DNA from: Streptomyces hilarionis
GTDB lineage: Bacteria; Actinomycetota; Actinomycetes; Streptomycetales; Streptomycetaceae
Assembly (NCBI RefSeq): GCF_024539675.1
Contig: NZ_JAHHIT010000100.1
Span: forward strand, 1 to 33,903
Length of the DNA stretch: 33,903 nucleotides
Direction of reading: 5' to 3'
The notes beneath the pieces were generated by a model. The model saw nothing but the letters and a program-made list of their open reading frames with translations, did not search any database and was not told where the DNA came from. Position numbers and translations under genes: made by a program. This document shows, in pieces, positions 24,192 to 32,147 of the stretch. The first letter of the stretch is position 1; each line of letters begins with the position of its first letter.

Positions 24192-24638
24192 CTTGAGTCG
24201 CTGTCCACCGGCCAATGCAAAACCCTGATGGTATTTCAGTCTTTGTGGCCGAACCTGTCGCAGCGCGGCAGCGACCGAAGGCCAGCGACCGGGCGGGGGT
24301 TGGGTCGCTCTTGGTCGCCGACCGGAAGCAGCAGGTCAGGGGCTTGTCGTGGGGTGGTCAGCGACCGAAGCGACTCAAGGGCCGGGTATATGAGGGCATT
24401 GGCGCGTGCGTGCGCGTGTGCGCGTGTGCGTCATATATAGAGACCTAGAGTCGCTTCGGTCGCTGATTCACGATCCGTGACCCTGTGACCTGCGCTGTCT
24501 GTCATGACGGAGAAAGCGACCGACGAAGTCTGGGTCGCTGGGGCGGTCGCACTTCAGTCGCTGCACCCCCAGAAGAAGCCCGTTCACCGCCCGTTCGCTT
24601 CGCTACTCTGTCCTCGTTGCTCAGTCGCTTGGGTCGCT
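24192..24638. repeat. Iteron array of replication module 2
   Basis: Eleven-base repeats with consensus AGCGACYSAAG on both strands. Plus: 24270, 24360, 24369. Minus (as CTTSRGTCGCT): 24192, 24454, 24552, 24628. Near copies lie at 24284, 24299, 24445, 24515, 24529 and 24619. The array ends 13 bases before the second prim-pol gene. It parallels the first array in unit length, in mixed orientation and in position upstream of the rep genes, differing mainly by C for G at the third base. Confidence 0.85.
24360..24464. other. Probable core replication origin 2
   Basis: Two direct iterons overlapping by two bases (24360-24370, 24369-24379) face an inverted overlapping pair (24445-24455 imperfect, 24454-24464). 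Between them, tatatga (24387-24393) and tcatata (24431-24437) form an AT inverted repeat around 24402-24431, thirty bases of strict purine-pyrimidine alternation rich in GC/GT, a candidate for Z-DNA. This matches the arrangement at 14633-14758 element for element. Confidence 0.65.
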
Positions 24639-24651
24639 GACGGGGGGTGCG

Positions 24652-25749
24652 ATGGCCTCTGAGCTGGGGGAGTGTCGTAGTCATGCACCACAACCGGCGT
24701 TAGCCGGACGGTCGCTGTCCATCGCCCGATGGTGCGCCGCCCAGGGCTGGCCGGTCCATCCGCTCGCGCCGGGACGCAAGACCCCGGCGGGCAACTGCGA
24801 CGCCTGCCGGACACCGGGACACACGCACCGGGGATGCGGCTGCGTCGCGGCAGGTCGCTGGTGCCACGGGTTCCACGCCGCGACCCTCAACCACGACCGG
24901 GTCAAGCAGTGGTGGGGCGCCCACCCGGGCCTGGGCGTCGGCATCGCCTGCGGGCCCGCCCGTCTCGTCGTCCTCGACATCGACGCCCACGAGCACCCGC
25001 TGCCGCACAGGGACCGTCTCCTGCCGGGCATCGACATCTCGCCGGACGTCGACCTGACGGGCCTGGCCAACGGGTTCCACACGATCGGGGTCCTCGCCGC
25101 ACTGCGCGGCGCCGTCACCCCGGCGGACGACGAGAGCACCCTGCGGGTCCGCACCCCCTCGGGAGGCCTGCACGTGTGGTACCGGGCCCGGCCGGGGCAC
25201 CGCTGGCAGTGCTCCACCGGGTCGGGCGCCCGCGCGCTGGCCTGGCAGGTCGACGTCCGGGCCCACGGCGGGTACATCGTCGCCCCCGGCACCGTGACCG
25301 AGGCCGGGGCGTACCGGGCCGTGGGAACGGTGCGGGCGCCCGCACCGCTGCCGGACTGGCTCGCCCGGGAACTCGAACGGACCGGGCACCTGCCGCCCGC
25401 GGCCGTACCGTCGCCCAGGCCGGTGCCGCCCCGGGCCCGGCAGGCCGTGCTCGCCGCCGGGGGCGGCCAGGACGGCGCCGTCCGCCTCCTGGCCGCGCTG
25501 CTCGCCGAGGTGGCCGCCTGCGCCGCCGCCCCCGAGGGCGCCGGCTTCTCCGAGAAGCTGAACCGCGCCGCCTACACCGCCGGAGGACTGGTGGCCGCCG
25601 GACGGCTGGACGGGACGGAGGCCGAACGCCTGCTGCGGGAGACGGCCCAACTGGCCCGACCGGGACAGCAACGGCGCCATGAAGCCATCATCCGCAGCGG
25701 CGTGAACGCCGGCACGCTGCGACCGCTGCACTCGGAGGGGCGCGCATGA
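24652..25749 (+). CDS. Bifunctional primase/polymerase (prim-pol), replication module 2
   Basis: 365 residues, paralogue of the 15230 protein. The same features occur in the same order: ARWCAAQGWPVHPLAPGRKTPAGNC, a Cys/His cluster (CDAC, CGC, CHG), the catalytic VVLDIDAHE with two Asp, TPSGGLHVWYR and the C-terminal GAGFSEKLNRAAYTAGGLVAAGRL region. It differs most at the extreme N-terminus and around residues 255-280 between the domains. A G-rich GGGGGG precedes the ATG. It overlaps the helicase gene by ATGA. It presumably primes replication from the 24360-24464 origin rather than the first; which subunit recognises the iterons is not visible. Confidence 0.88.
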   Translation: MASELGECRSHAPQPALAGRSLSIARWCAAQGWPVHPLAPGRKTPAGNCDACRTPGHTHRGCGCVAAGRWCHGFHAATLNHDRVKQWWGAHPGLGVGIACGPARLVVLDIDAHEHPLPHRDRLLPGIDISPDVDLTGLANGFHTIGVLAALRGAVTPADDESTLRVRTPSGGLHVWYRARPGHRWQCSTGSGARALAWQVDVRAHGGYIVAPGTVTEAGAYRAVGTVRAPAPLPDWLARELERTGHLPPAAVPSPRPVPPRARQAVLAAGGGQDGAVRLLAALLAEVAACAAAPEGAGFSEKLNRAAYTAGGLVAAGRLDGTEAERLLRETAQLARPGQQRRHEAIIRSGVNAGTLRPLHSEGRA

Positions 25750-27335
25750 CGTCAGGCAACGGCAACACCCTCTTCGACCCGCAGGCGGTGGCCGCCCAGA
25801 TCCTGTACGCCCAGCCCGGGCAGAAGACCCCGCAGCACGGCACGGCCGGCACCACCGGTCCGGCCGTCACGAACGGCGCGGCCGTCACGAACGGCGCGAA
25901 CGGGCAGGAGCGTTGTACGCCGGGGCGGGACAAGGGCGGGCAGGGCGAGGTGAGCGCCGACGGGCTGCTGCCGGACACCCTCAGCGACCGCGGCAACGCC
26001 AAACTCTTCGTCAAGCTGTACGCCGGGGACTACCGGCACGTGCCCGGCCTCGGCTGGTTCCGGTGGGACCGCACCCGCTGGCGCATGGACGAGGACGACA
26101 CCGTCATGTGGGCCGCCGGCGACCTGGCCGAGTCCCTGGCCGCCACCGACCCCCGCGGCCACTTCACCTCGACCGCCCTGCAACAGCACCGCAGACGGGC
26201 CCTGAGCACCAGCGGCATGAACGCGATGCTCACCCAGGCCAGATCCGCCCCCGGCATGGTGCTCGGCGCCGCCCTGCTGGACGCCGACCCCTACGTGCTG
26301 TGCACGCCCGGCGGCATCGTCGACCTGCGGACCGGGGCCCTTCGGACACCCGATCCCAACAAGGACTTCCACTCCCGCTCCACCACCGTGGCCCCCGAGC
26401 CGATACCCACCCCCCGCTGGCAGCGGTTCCTCACCGACACCTTCGGCGACGGCCCCGAGGGCGCGGAGATGATCGGCTTCCTGCACCTGCTGCTCGGCTA
26501 CTCCATCACCGGGGACGTGGGCGGCCAGGTGATGCCGTTCCTGTTCGGCTCCGGCAAGAACGGCAAGTCGGTGCTCCTGGACGCGCTGGTGAAGCTGCTG
26601 GGCGACTACGCCGACGCGGCCCCGCCCGGTTTCCTGATGGCCCGCCCCTACGAGGGCCACCCCACCGACCTCGCCGAACTGCACGGCCGCCGCGTCATCG
26701 TGTGCAGCGAGGTCAAGCCCGGCGACCGGTTCGACGAGGCCCGCGTCAAACTGCTCACCGGCGGGGACCGCATCAAGGCCCGCCGGATGCGCCAGGACTT
26801 CTTCAGCTTCGCCCCCACCCACAAACTGTGGCTGCTGGGCAACCACCGGCCCGAAGTGGGCACCGGCGGCTTCGCGTTCTGGCGCCGGATGCGTCTCATC
26901 CCGTTCGAGCGCGTGGTCTCCGACGACCACAAGATCGACAACCTCGCCGACGTCCTCGTCACCGAGGAAGGCCCCGGCATCCTCAACTGGCTGATCATGG
27001 GCGCGCGCCGCTACCTGGCGGGCGAACGCGGCCTCGCCGGCCCCGAACGCGTCAGGATCGCCACCACCGCCTACGCCGAGACGGAGGACCACACCGGCCG
27101 GTTCCTGAGCGAGTCGTGCCGGCTCGAACCCCCGCTGAGAGCCGAACAAGCCCAGCTGTACGCCGCCTACAAGACGTGGTGTCAGAATGACGGGGCCCCG
27201 GCCGTCTCGTCCCGCGCCTTCGCGGCAAGGGTCCGGGAGGTCGTCGGACTGGCCTCGCCCAAGGAGATGATCCTGTCCAACCAGCGGAAGTACTACCCGG
27301 GTATCGGACTGGTCGCCGACGAGGAGACAGCATGA
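25746..27335 (+). CDS. D5/P4-family SF3 replicative helicase, replication module 2
   Basis: 529 residues. The N-terminal ~75 residues are low-complexity (a TNGAAVTNGANG repeat) and unrelated to those of module 1. From LPDTLSDRGNAKLFVKLYAGDYRHVPGLGWFRWDRTRW onwards it closely follows its paralogue. Walker A GSGKNGKS, GRRVIVCSEVKP, KLWLLGNHRPEV and FAFWRRMRLIPFERVV are all intact. The C-terminal FAARVREVVGLASPKEMILSNQRKYYPGIGL is nearly the same as in module 1. The stop overlaps the ATG of the third gene, so all three genes of this module are tightly coupled. Activity as an ATP-driven 3'-5' helicase is expected from the SF3 family. Confidence 0.9.
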   Translation: MTSGNGNTLFDPQAVAAQILYAQPGQKTPQHGTAGTTGPAVTNGAAVTNGANGQERCTPGRDKGGQGEVSADGLLPDTLSDRGNAKLFVKLYAGDYRHVPGLGWFRWDRTRWRMDEDDTVMWAAGDLAESLAATDPRGHFTSTALQQHRRRALSTSGMNAMLTQARSAPGMVLGAALLDADPYVLCTPGGIVDLRTGALRTPDPNKDFHSRSTTVAPEPIPTPRWQRFLTDTFGDGPEGAEMIGFLHLLLGYSITGDVGGQVMPFLFGSGKNGKSVLLDALVKLLGDYADAAPPGFLMARPYEGHPTDLAELHGRRVIVCSEVKPGDRFDEARVKLLTGGDRIKARRMRQDFFSFAPTHKLWLLGNHRPEVGTGGFAFWRRMRLIPFERVVSDDHKIDNLADVLVTEEGPGILNWLIMGARRYLAGERGLAGPERVRIATTAYAETEDHTGRFLSESCRLEPPLRAEQAQLYAAYKTWCQNDGAPAVSSRAFAARVREVVGLASPKEMILSNQRKYYPGIGLVADEETA

Positions 27336-27733
27336 GCGCTCTCATCGGAGAGGACGAGATCTTCCATGAGGCCCAACTGGTCTGGCTGGAGGACATAGCC
27401 GGTCTCGACTACGTCCGTCAGAGCCTGGACCGGCTGCCGACCCGACGGGGCAAGCCGGCCTACCACCGCGACGGACGCATGGTCGGATACGCGTTGCTCG
27501 GGCCGCAGGCCAAGCCGTCCCGCTCGTCGGGCACCTTCCGCCGTCGGGTCTTCTGGCTGCTCCCGCACGACCGGGACGCCGAGCCGGAGGGGCTGTACGC
27601 CACCGGGGCGCCCGCGGAGGCCGTCGACCCGCGCACCCTGTCGCCGGGGAGCAAAGGACGCAAGACGGAGCGGTCGGAGGGCGGCCCCCTGTCGTCGGCG
27701 GCGCCGGATCCGGGGAAGCAGCTCTGGCTCTAG
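27332..27733 (+). CDS. Small replication-linked protein (DUF6009-like), module 2
   Basis: 133 residues. Starts with an ATG overlapping the helicase stop (ATGA). It shares with the 18023 protein the stretches HEAQLVWLEDIAGLDYVRQSL, RDGRMVGYALL, RRRVFWLLPHDRD and GAPAEAVDPRTL. The last ~25 residues are unrelated and basic. Its retention in both modules, here by overlap, is the best evidence that it belongs to the replication unit. Possible roles include initiator cofactor, loader or copy-number control; none can be read from the sequence. A short hairpin follows the stop. Confidence 0.75.
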   Translation: MSALIGEDEIFHEAQLVWLEDIAGLDYVRQSLDRLPTRRGKPAYHRDGRMVGYALLGPQAKPSRSSGTFRRRVFWLLPHDRDAEPEGLYATGAPAEAVDPRTLSPGSKGRKTERSEGGPLSSAAPDPGKQLWL

Positions 27734-28374
27734 CGGGCGGCCCGCCCCGGCGGCTCGCCGGCTTGGATGTACGGCGGAGGCGGAGGGCGGGCGACAGGCG
27801 CTCGGGCGGCCGGGCGGCCTTCGTACGCGGTACTCCGGCCCCGGCAGCCCCGGCAGCCCCTGCAGCCTGGGCCCCCGCGTCCGCGGCTCCACCGAGGCGC
27901 TGCGCCCCGCCTCGGGTGGGATTCGTGCACGGCCGCGCCGTCTCCGTATACGGCCGCGTAGCCCCATACATCGACGGCGACCCTCGTGTACAGCCACGCC
28001 GGGCGCGGTGATGGTTCGCACCTGCATACGGAAGGCCCCTCCGGGCGGCCGTCCGCCTTGGCGGCCGTTCGCACTGGCATATGCGCGGAGCACGCGGCCG
28101 ACGGCTCGCCTGCGACGGTCGGCGGCGTCGATGTCGTCCCCGTTACGCCAACGGGCGTCCGCATGACGTTCCTGTTGTTCGCCGTGTGCGGGCACCCGCC
28201 TCGGGCGGAACCGGGGGAGTCGTCGCCTTCGTCCTCGGTCGTGAGGGCGGCGGCGTGCAGGGGGTGCGCGTTGCTGTCGGGAACTGTTGGGGGCACGGTG
28301 ATGATCGTCTCCGGGGGCCGAGGGGAACGGTCCGGATTCGTGACAATGTGCAGGCCTTGAAAAGAACCGTCCAA
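27730..28374 (-). CDS. Doubtful hypothetical protein
   Basis: An open frame of 214 codons on the minus strand with moderate G/C third-position bias in its first ~80 codons, but no recognisable motif. The end is rich in Arg, Gly and Pro, typical of chance frames in GC-rich DNA. It has no clear ribosome binding site and overlaps the end of the 27332 gene. I list it because the ~810 bases between 27733 and 28548 hold nothing better. Treat this interval as probably non-coding, including the upstream region of the monooxygenase. Confidence 0.2.
   Translation of the reverse strand: MDGSFQGLHIVTNPDRSPRPPETIITVPPTVPDSNAHPLHAAALTTEDEGDDSPGSARGGCPHTANNRNVMRTPVGVTGTTSTPPTVAGEPSAACSAHMPVRTAAKADGRPEGPSVCRCEPSPRPAWLYTRVAVDVWGYAAVYGDGAAVHESHPRRGAAPRWSRGRGGPGCRGCRGCRGRSTAYEGRPAARAPVARPPPPPYIQAGEPPGRAAR
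27747..27761 (+). terminator. Short hairpin after replication module 2
   Basis: Perfect ccggcg/cgccgg stem with a three-base loop, 13 bases past the stop codon. There is no T tract. Confidence 0.4.
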
Positions 28375-28384
28375 TCGGTATATT
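28361..28384. promoter_or_regulatory. ARE-like element upstream of the monooxygenase
   Basis: Contains accg-N6-cggt (28366-28379) within an AT-rich flank. Butyrolactone-receptor sites usually carry such ACCG/CGGT half-sites. It lies ~165 bases upstream of the GTG. The short arms keep confidence low. Confidence 0.35.
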
Positions 28385-28547
28385 CCTTGGCGACAGCCGC
28401 TCCGACCGCTCTGCGGACGGGTCGGCTTCCAACGTCACTGCAGGGGGAGGGGCGTGCGACGTGTGCATTCTTCCCAGGCCGGACCGGCCCTCGCCGTCCC
28501 TCCGAACCCCCTGCCGCTGCACATCGAGGTCAAGGGGAGGTCCTACG

Positions 28548-30113
28548 GTGAACAGTTGTGTGCGTGCGCAGGTCGTGATCGTGGGGGGAGGCCCCGTCGG
28601 CATGTTGCTGGCGGCCGAGCTGGGGGACTACGGGGTCGCCACCGTCCTGCTGGAAGCCCGGGCGTCCGTGTCCGAGCGCCCCAAGGCCTCGGTGCTGCAC
28701 GCCCGGGCACTGCAAGGGCTCGCCCGGCGCGGGTACTTCAGCGAACTCGTCCCCAGGGCCGCCACGGCGACGGGAGAGACCGAGGCCCCCTTCCGCTTCG
28801 CCGGCGTACCCGGCCTGTCCCTCACCGCCCCGGCCTCCGAGCCCGGCCCCCTCTTGAAGCGTCCTCAGGCCGAGCTCGAGCGCCTCTTCGAACAGCGGGC
28901 GCGGGCCGCGGGCGTCCGGGTGCTGCGCGAGCACCGCGTGACCGGGGTGAGCCAGGACCAGGACGGCGTCCGCGTCCTGGCGGACGGTCCCTCGGGGCGC
29001 GTCGAGTGCACCGCCCGCTACCTGGTGGGGGCGGACGGCGGCCGCAGCATCGTCCGGGAGCTCGCGGGCCTCACCTCGCAGACCTACCCGGCGACGACCT
29101 CCGGGCTGGCCGGGCTGGTGACGCTGCGGGACGCGGCCGACCTGCCGTCGGGCTGGCACCGCACCCCGCGCGGCTGGATCGTCGCCCGCGAGATCCCTGG
29201 CGACGGCACCCACATCAAGACCCTGGACTGCTCCCGCGCCCACCCCGAGCGCCATCTGCCGCCCACCGCGCGGGAACTGCACGACGAGATCAGCCGGATC
29301 GCCGGGAAGGAGATCGCCTTCTCTCGGCCGCGCTGGCTCAGCCGGTTCAGCGACTTCGCCCAGCTCGCCCGCTCCTACCGGCACGGGCGGGTCTTCCTGG
29401 CGGGGGACGCGGCCCACATGCACTTCCCCGTCGGCGCCCTCGGGCTGAGCACCGGCGTGCAGGACGCCCTCAACCTGGGCTGGAAGCTCGCCTTCGCGGT
29501 GCGCGGCCTCGCGGGGGAGGGCCTGCTCGACACCTACGACGCCGAGCGCCGGCCGGCCGCCCGCAGCGTCATCGACAACACGCGGGCCCAGCTCGCCCTG
29601 ATGCGCTCGGGACCCGAAGTCGACGCCCTGAACGCCCTGTTCGCCCAGCTGGTCGCCGCGGACCGGGGGAGCCGGCACCTCAGTGACCTGATCAGCGGCC
29701 AGGACATGGTCCTGCCCCCACGCACCCCTTGCGCCTCCCCCTGGGAAGGAAGGTTTCTGCAGAACCTGGCGCTCCAGACGCGGGAGGGCCGCACGGACGT
29801 GATCGGACTGCTGAGAGCGGGACGACCGCTGGTGCTCCTCTTCGGCGAGAACGGCGGCCGCCACCTTCCACAGGCCCGCGACTGGGCCCAGGCGGTGAGC
29901 ACCGTCCACGTCGAACCCACCGACCGGATCCCGTGCGACGCCCTGCTCGTACGGCCCGACGGCTATGTCGCCTGGGCCTCCGCCCCGGGCGGAGACTCCC
30001 TGGAGGACGCGCTCGAGCTGTACTTCGGCGCCCGGCCGGCCCCGCCCGTCCAGCAACTGGCCATGACGGGAGCGGGCGCCGGCGTGGGTGTGGGTGTGGG
30101 CGCGTTCAGCTGA
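28548..30113 (+). CDS. FAD-dependent aromatic hydroxylase (PHBH/UbiH-type flavin monooxygenase)
   Basis: 521 residues from GTG 28548, supported by GGGGAGG six bases upstream. The dinucleotide-binding GxGxxG is at the start (VVIVGGGPVGMLLAAELGDYG), the class A 'DG' motif in YLVGADGGRSIVRELAG, and the FAD-ribityl 'GD' motif in VFLAGDAAHMHFPVGALGLSTGVQDALNLGWKLA. The final ~130 residues (RPLVLLFGENGGRHLPQARDWAQAV... ) resemble the thioredoxin-like domain of polyketide hydroxylases such as those acting on aromatic polyketides. It would use NAD(P)H and O2 to hydroxylate an aromatic or similar substrate. With the signalling and carboxylase genes next door, a role in antibiotic or signal tailoring is likely. 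It converges with the receptor gene, overlapping by 8 bases. Confidence 0.9.
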   Translation: MNSCVRAQVVIVGGGPVGMLLAAELGDYGVATVLLEARASVSERPKASVLHARALQGLARRGYFSELVPRAATATGETEAPFRFAGVPGLSLTAPASEPGPLLKRPQAELERLFEQRARAAGVRVLREHRVTGVSQDQDGVRVLADGPSGRVECTARYLVGADGGRSIVRELAGLTSQTYPATTSGLAGLVTLRDAADLPSGWHRTPRGWIVAREIPGDGTHIKTLDCSRAHPERHLPPTARELHDEISRIAGKEIAFSRPRWLSRFSDFAQLARSYRHGRVFLAGDAAHMHFPVGALGLSTGVQDALNLGWKLAFAVRGLAGEGLLDTYDAERRPAARSVIDNTRAQLALMRSGPEVDALNALFAQLVAADRGSRHLSDLISGQDMVLPPRTPCASPWEGRFLQNLALQTREGRTDVIGLLRAGRPLVLLFGENGGRHLPQARDWAQAVSTVHVEPTDRIPCDALLVRPDGYVAWASAPGGDSLEDALELYFGARPAPPVQQLAMTGAGAGVGVGVGAFS

Positions 30114-30774
30114 CGGCTGCCGCCGGCTGCCGGTCCAGCCGCCGCCGGATCTCGTCGTAGATCGCCTCACCCCGCGACTCGGACAGGTCCAGCAGCGCGA
30201 GGACGGACGGCCCGGCGATCCCGGGGAACAGGTGGTGCAGCAGCGCGGAGGTCCTGAACCGCAGGTCCTCGTAGTCGCTGACCACCTGGGACATGGACTG
30301 CACACCCGCGAAGGTGCTCACCACGATGTCGGCGGTCACGGAGGGCACGACATGCGGCAGCAGCTCGCCCTGGGCCCGCGCCTTCTCCAGCAGCTCGCAG
30401 CACACGGAACTCCAGCGCACGAACGGGCCGCTGCGATCCAGGCCCGTCGCATGCTGGTCCATGGTCAGCCGCACGCCCGCGCGCACCATCGGGTCGGACT
30501 GGAGACGGTAGGCGTGCAGCAGCACCGCGTCCGCCAGCTCCTGCAACTTGTAGTCACGGTCGGGGATCACGAACCGCTGGTCCTGCTCGTTGAGCACGCC
30601 CTGGGCCAGCTGTTCCTTCGACTCGAAGTGGAAGTACAGGGCGCCCTTGGTCACACCGGCGGCGCTGAGGATCTCGGAGATGGTCGCGGCCTGGTAGCCG
30701 CGCTCTTCGAAGACCTTCGCCGCTGCCTCGAGGATGATCCTGCGCGTGCGGAACGCACGCTCCTGCTTCACCAC
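30106..30774 (-). CDS. Gamma-butyrolactone receptor-type TetR regulator (ArpA/ScbR family)
   Basis: 222 residues from GTG 30774, placed by GGGAGGA seven bases upstream; a second GTG follows at once. The N-terminus VKQERAFRTRRIILEAAAKVFEERGYQAATISEILSAAGVTKGALYFHFESKEQLAQGVL is the typical HTH of Streptomyces butyrolactone receptors rather than of general TetR repressors. The C-terminal region (ALLLHAYRL-like, VRAGVRLTMDQ, FVRWSSVCCELLEKARAQGELLPHV) also follows that family. Receptors of this type hold target promoters shut until a butyrolactone or butenolide binds. An AfsA-type synthase gene 1.4 kb away is the probable signal source. It could also be a non-binding 'pseudo-receptor'; key ligand residues were not checked. 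Confidence 0.88.
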   Translation of the reverse strand: MVKQERAFRTRRIILEAAAKVFEERGYQAATISEILSAAGVTKGALYFHFESKEQLAQGVLNEQDQRFVIPDRDYKLQELADAVLLHAYRLQSDPMVRAGVRLTMDQHATGLDRSGPFVRWSSVCCELLEKARAQGELLPHVVPSVTADIVVSTFAGVQSMSQVVSDYEDLRFRTSALLHHLFPGIAGPSVLALLDLSESRGEAIYDEIRRRLDRQPAAAVS

Positions 30775-30839
30775 TTGGCAGTCCTCCCGTTCGTGGAGAT
30801 CACATCGGTCAGCGGAGCCCAGGGCCGCCTTCATCAAAA

Positions 30840-30868
30840 AACCGCCCAGTTTGTATCTTACAACCGGT
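30840..30868. promoter_or_regulatory. ARE-like operator between receptor and NmrA-like gene
   Basis: Imperfect inverted repeat gtttgta-tct-tacaacc (30849-30865, six of seven positions paired), flanked by ACCG on the left and CCGGT on the right. It lies between two divergent starts (30774 and 30942). This layout, receptor gene with its own site upstream, is the rule for butyrolactone systems. Confidence 0.55.
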
Positions 30869-30941
30869 GGTGCGCGCGGCCTCAAGAGTCGGGCAGTAAG
30901 CGCTTCGCACACCGGTGCCTGACCAGCGCAGGAGGACATCG

Positions 30942-31793
30942 GTGATTCTCGTGACAGGCGCCACCGGCACGACGGGCCGGGAGGTGCTGCGGGGCCTCCC
31001 CGCCGGCCTCCCGGTGCGGGTCATGGCCCGCAACCCCGCGCGGGTGCAGCAGACGGCCCACCGGGCCGAGGTCGTCGCCGGCGACTACGGCGATCCGCGC
31101 TCGCTGGAGCGTGCCCTGCGCGGGGTGAGCCGCGCGTTCCTTCTCACCAGCCGGGTCGGCGGCGACGACGACGCCCGCTTTCTGCGCGCCGCGCGATCGG
31201 CCGGCGTACGGCACGTGGTCAAGGTGTCGGCTGCCGCCGTCGCGGACGCCGACGCGCACGACCTCGTCACCCGCTGGCAGCGTGCCAACGAGGAGCTGCT
31301 GCTGAGCAGCGGGATGCGGTGGACGCTGCTGCGCCCGCGCGCCTTCATGTCCAACACGTTGTGCTGGGCGCCGTCCATCGCCTCCGAGCGGGTGGTACGC
31401 GCCCTCTACGGCACGTCGGTCAACGCGTGCGTCGATCCGCGGGACGTCGCGGCCGCGGCGGTGTGCGCGCTGACCGAGTCCGGACACGAAGGGCGGATCC
31501 ACACCCTGACGGGGCCCGAGCCGATCAGCGCGGTCGAGCAGACGGCCCAGCTCGGCCGGCTGCTGGACCGCCCCCTGCGCTTCGAGGAACTCTCCCCGGA
31601 CCAAGCCCGCGCCCGGCTGAGCGGACGTCATCCCGCCGACGTCGTCGAGGCGTTGCTGGCCTCGGCGCGGCGGCAGCGGGCGGGGGCGAAGGTGCGCGTG
31701 GAGGACACGGTCCGCCGCCTGACCGGCCACCCGGCCCGCCCGTTCACGACATGGGCCGAGGACCACCTGACGGCCTTTGCCGCCGGGGGGTAG
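30942..31793 (+). CDS. NmrA-like NAD(P)-binding oxidoreductase
   Basis: 283 residues from GTG 30942 with AGGAGGA six bases upstream. Rossmann-fold start VILVTGATGTTGREVLRGLPAGLPVRVMARNP, then VVAGDYGDPRSLERALRGVSRAFLLTS and HVVKVSAAAV. The WTLLRPRAFMSNTLCWAPSI strand and the C-terminal helix region fit the NmrA/TMR-like group of atypical short-chain dehydrogenases; the usual SDR Tyr-x-x-x-Lys is not seen. It is divergent from the receptor gene with an ARE-like site between, so probably regulated by it. Butyrolactone pathways need a reduction step, and a reductase of this fold could supply it, but it may serve another pathway. Confidence 0.85.
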   Translation: MILVTGATGTTGREVLRGLPAGLPVRVMARNPARVQQTAHRAEVVAGDYGDPRSLERALRGVSRAFLLTSRVGGDDDARFLRAARSAGVRHVVKVSAAAVADADAHDLVTRWQRANEELLLSSGMRWTLLRPRAFMSNTLCWAPSIASERVVRALYGTSVNACVDPRDVAAAAVCALTESGHEGRIHTLTGPEPISAVEQTAQLGRLLDRPLRFEELSPDQARARLSGRHPADVVEALLASARRQRAGAKVRVEDTVRRLTGHPARPFTTWAEDHLTAFAAGG

Positions 31794-32147
31794 GCGGGCG
31801 GAGGGCGGTGAGGGCATCGCCTGAACACCACCTCGCTCGGCATCCGGGACCATGGCCCCGCCGGCACGGGCCACGTGCTCGCTTCGCCTGCGGTACGCGG
31901 CCGGCAGGGGCCGGAGGGGTGTTCTGGGTGCGGTTCTCCAAGGGCGTGCGCGGCCACCACGGGCCGCGAACTGCCGATGCCGTGCCCTAACCGGGGGCGT
32001 ACCGGAACCTTCCCGGGGCCGAGCCGGCGGAACGGCTGGTGCGGGGGCTTCCGCGGTCCGGGAGGCGGCCTGCGGCGGCCGTCTCCCGGACCTGACGGCG
32101 GGCAGGTCCGCGGTGGTGGTCTTCTCGGTGTGGTGAGTTCGGTGGGG
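31794..32147. other. Convergent intergenic region
   Basis: About 350 bases between the NmrA-like and AfsA-like stop codons with no supportable gene; the strong hairpin at 32055-32092 is its only structure. Confidence 0.55.
32055..32092. terminator. Bidirectional terminator hairpin
   Basis: A 16-bp stem with one G-T pair (32055-32070 with 32077-32092) and a six-base loop, placed between convergent genes 262 bases past the NmrA-like stop and 56 bases past the AfsA-like stop. Confidence 0.7.

Noticed and set aside
24402..24431. The alternating GC/GT tract as a simple microsatellite.
   Set aside because: Its exact position between paired iterons and AT arms, matched by a similar tract in the other origin, makes a chance repeat less likely.
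27763..28360. Plus-strand frames between replication module 2 and the monooxygenase.
   Set aside because: Arg/Pro/Gly/Ala-rich products without motif or ribosome site; the interval looks mostly non-coding.
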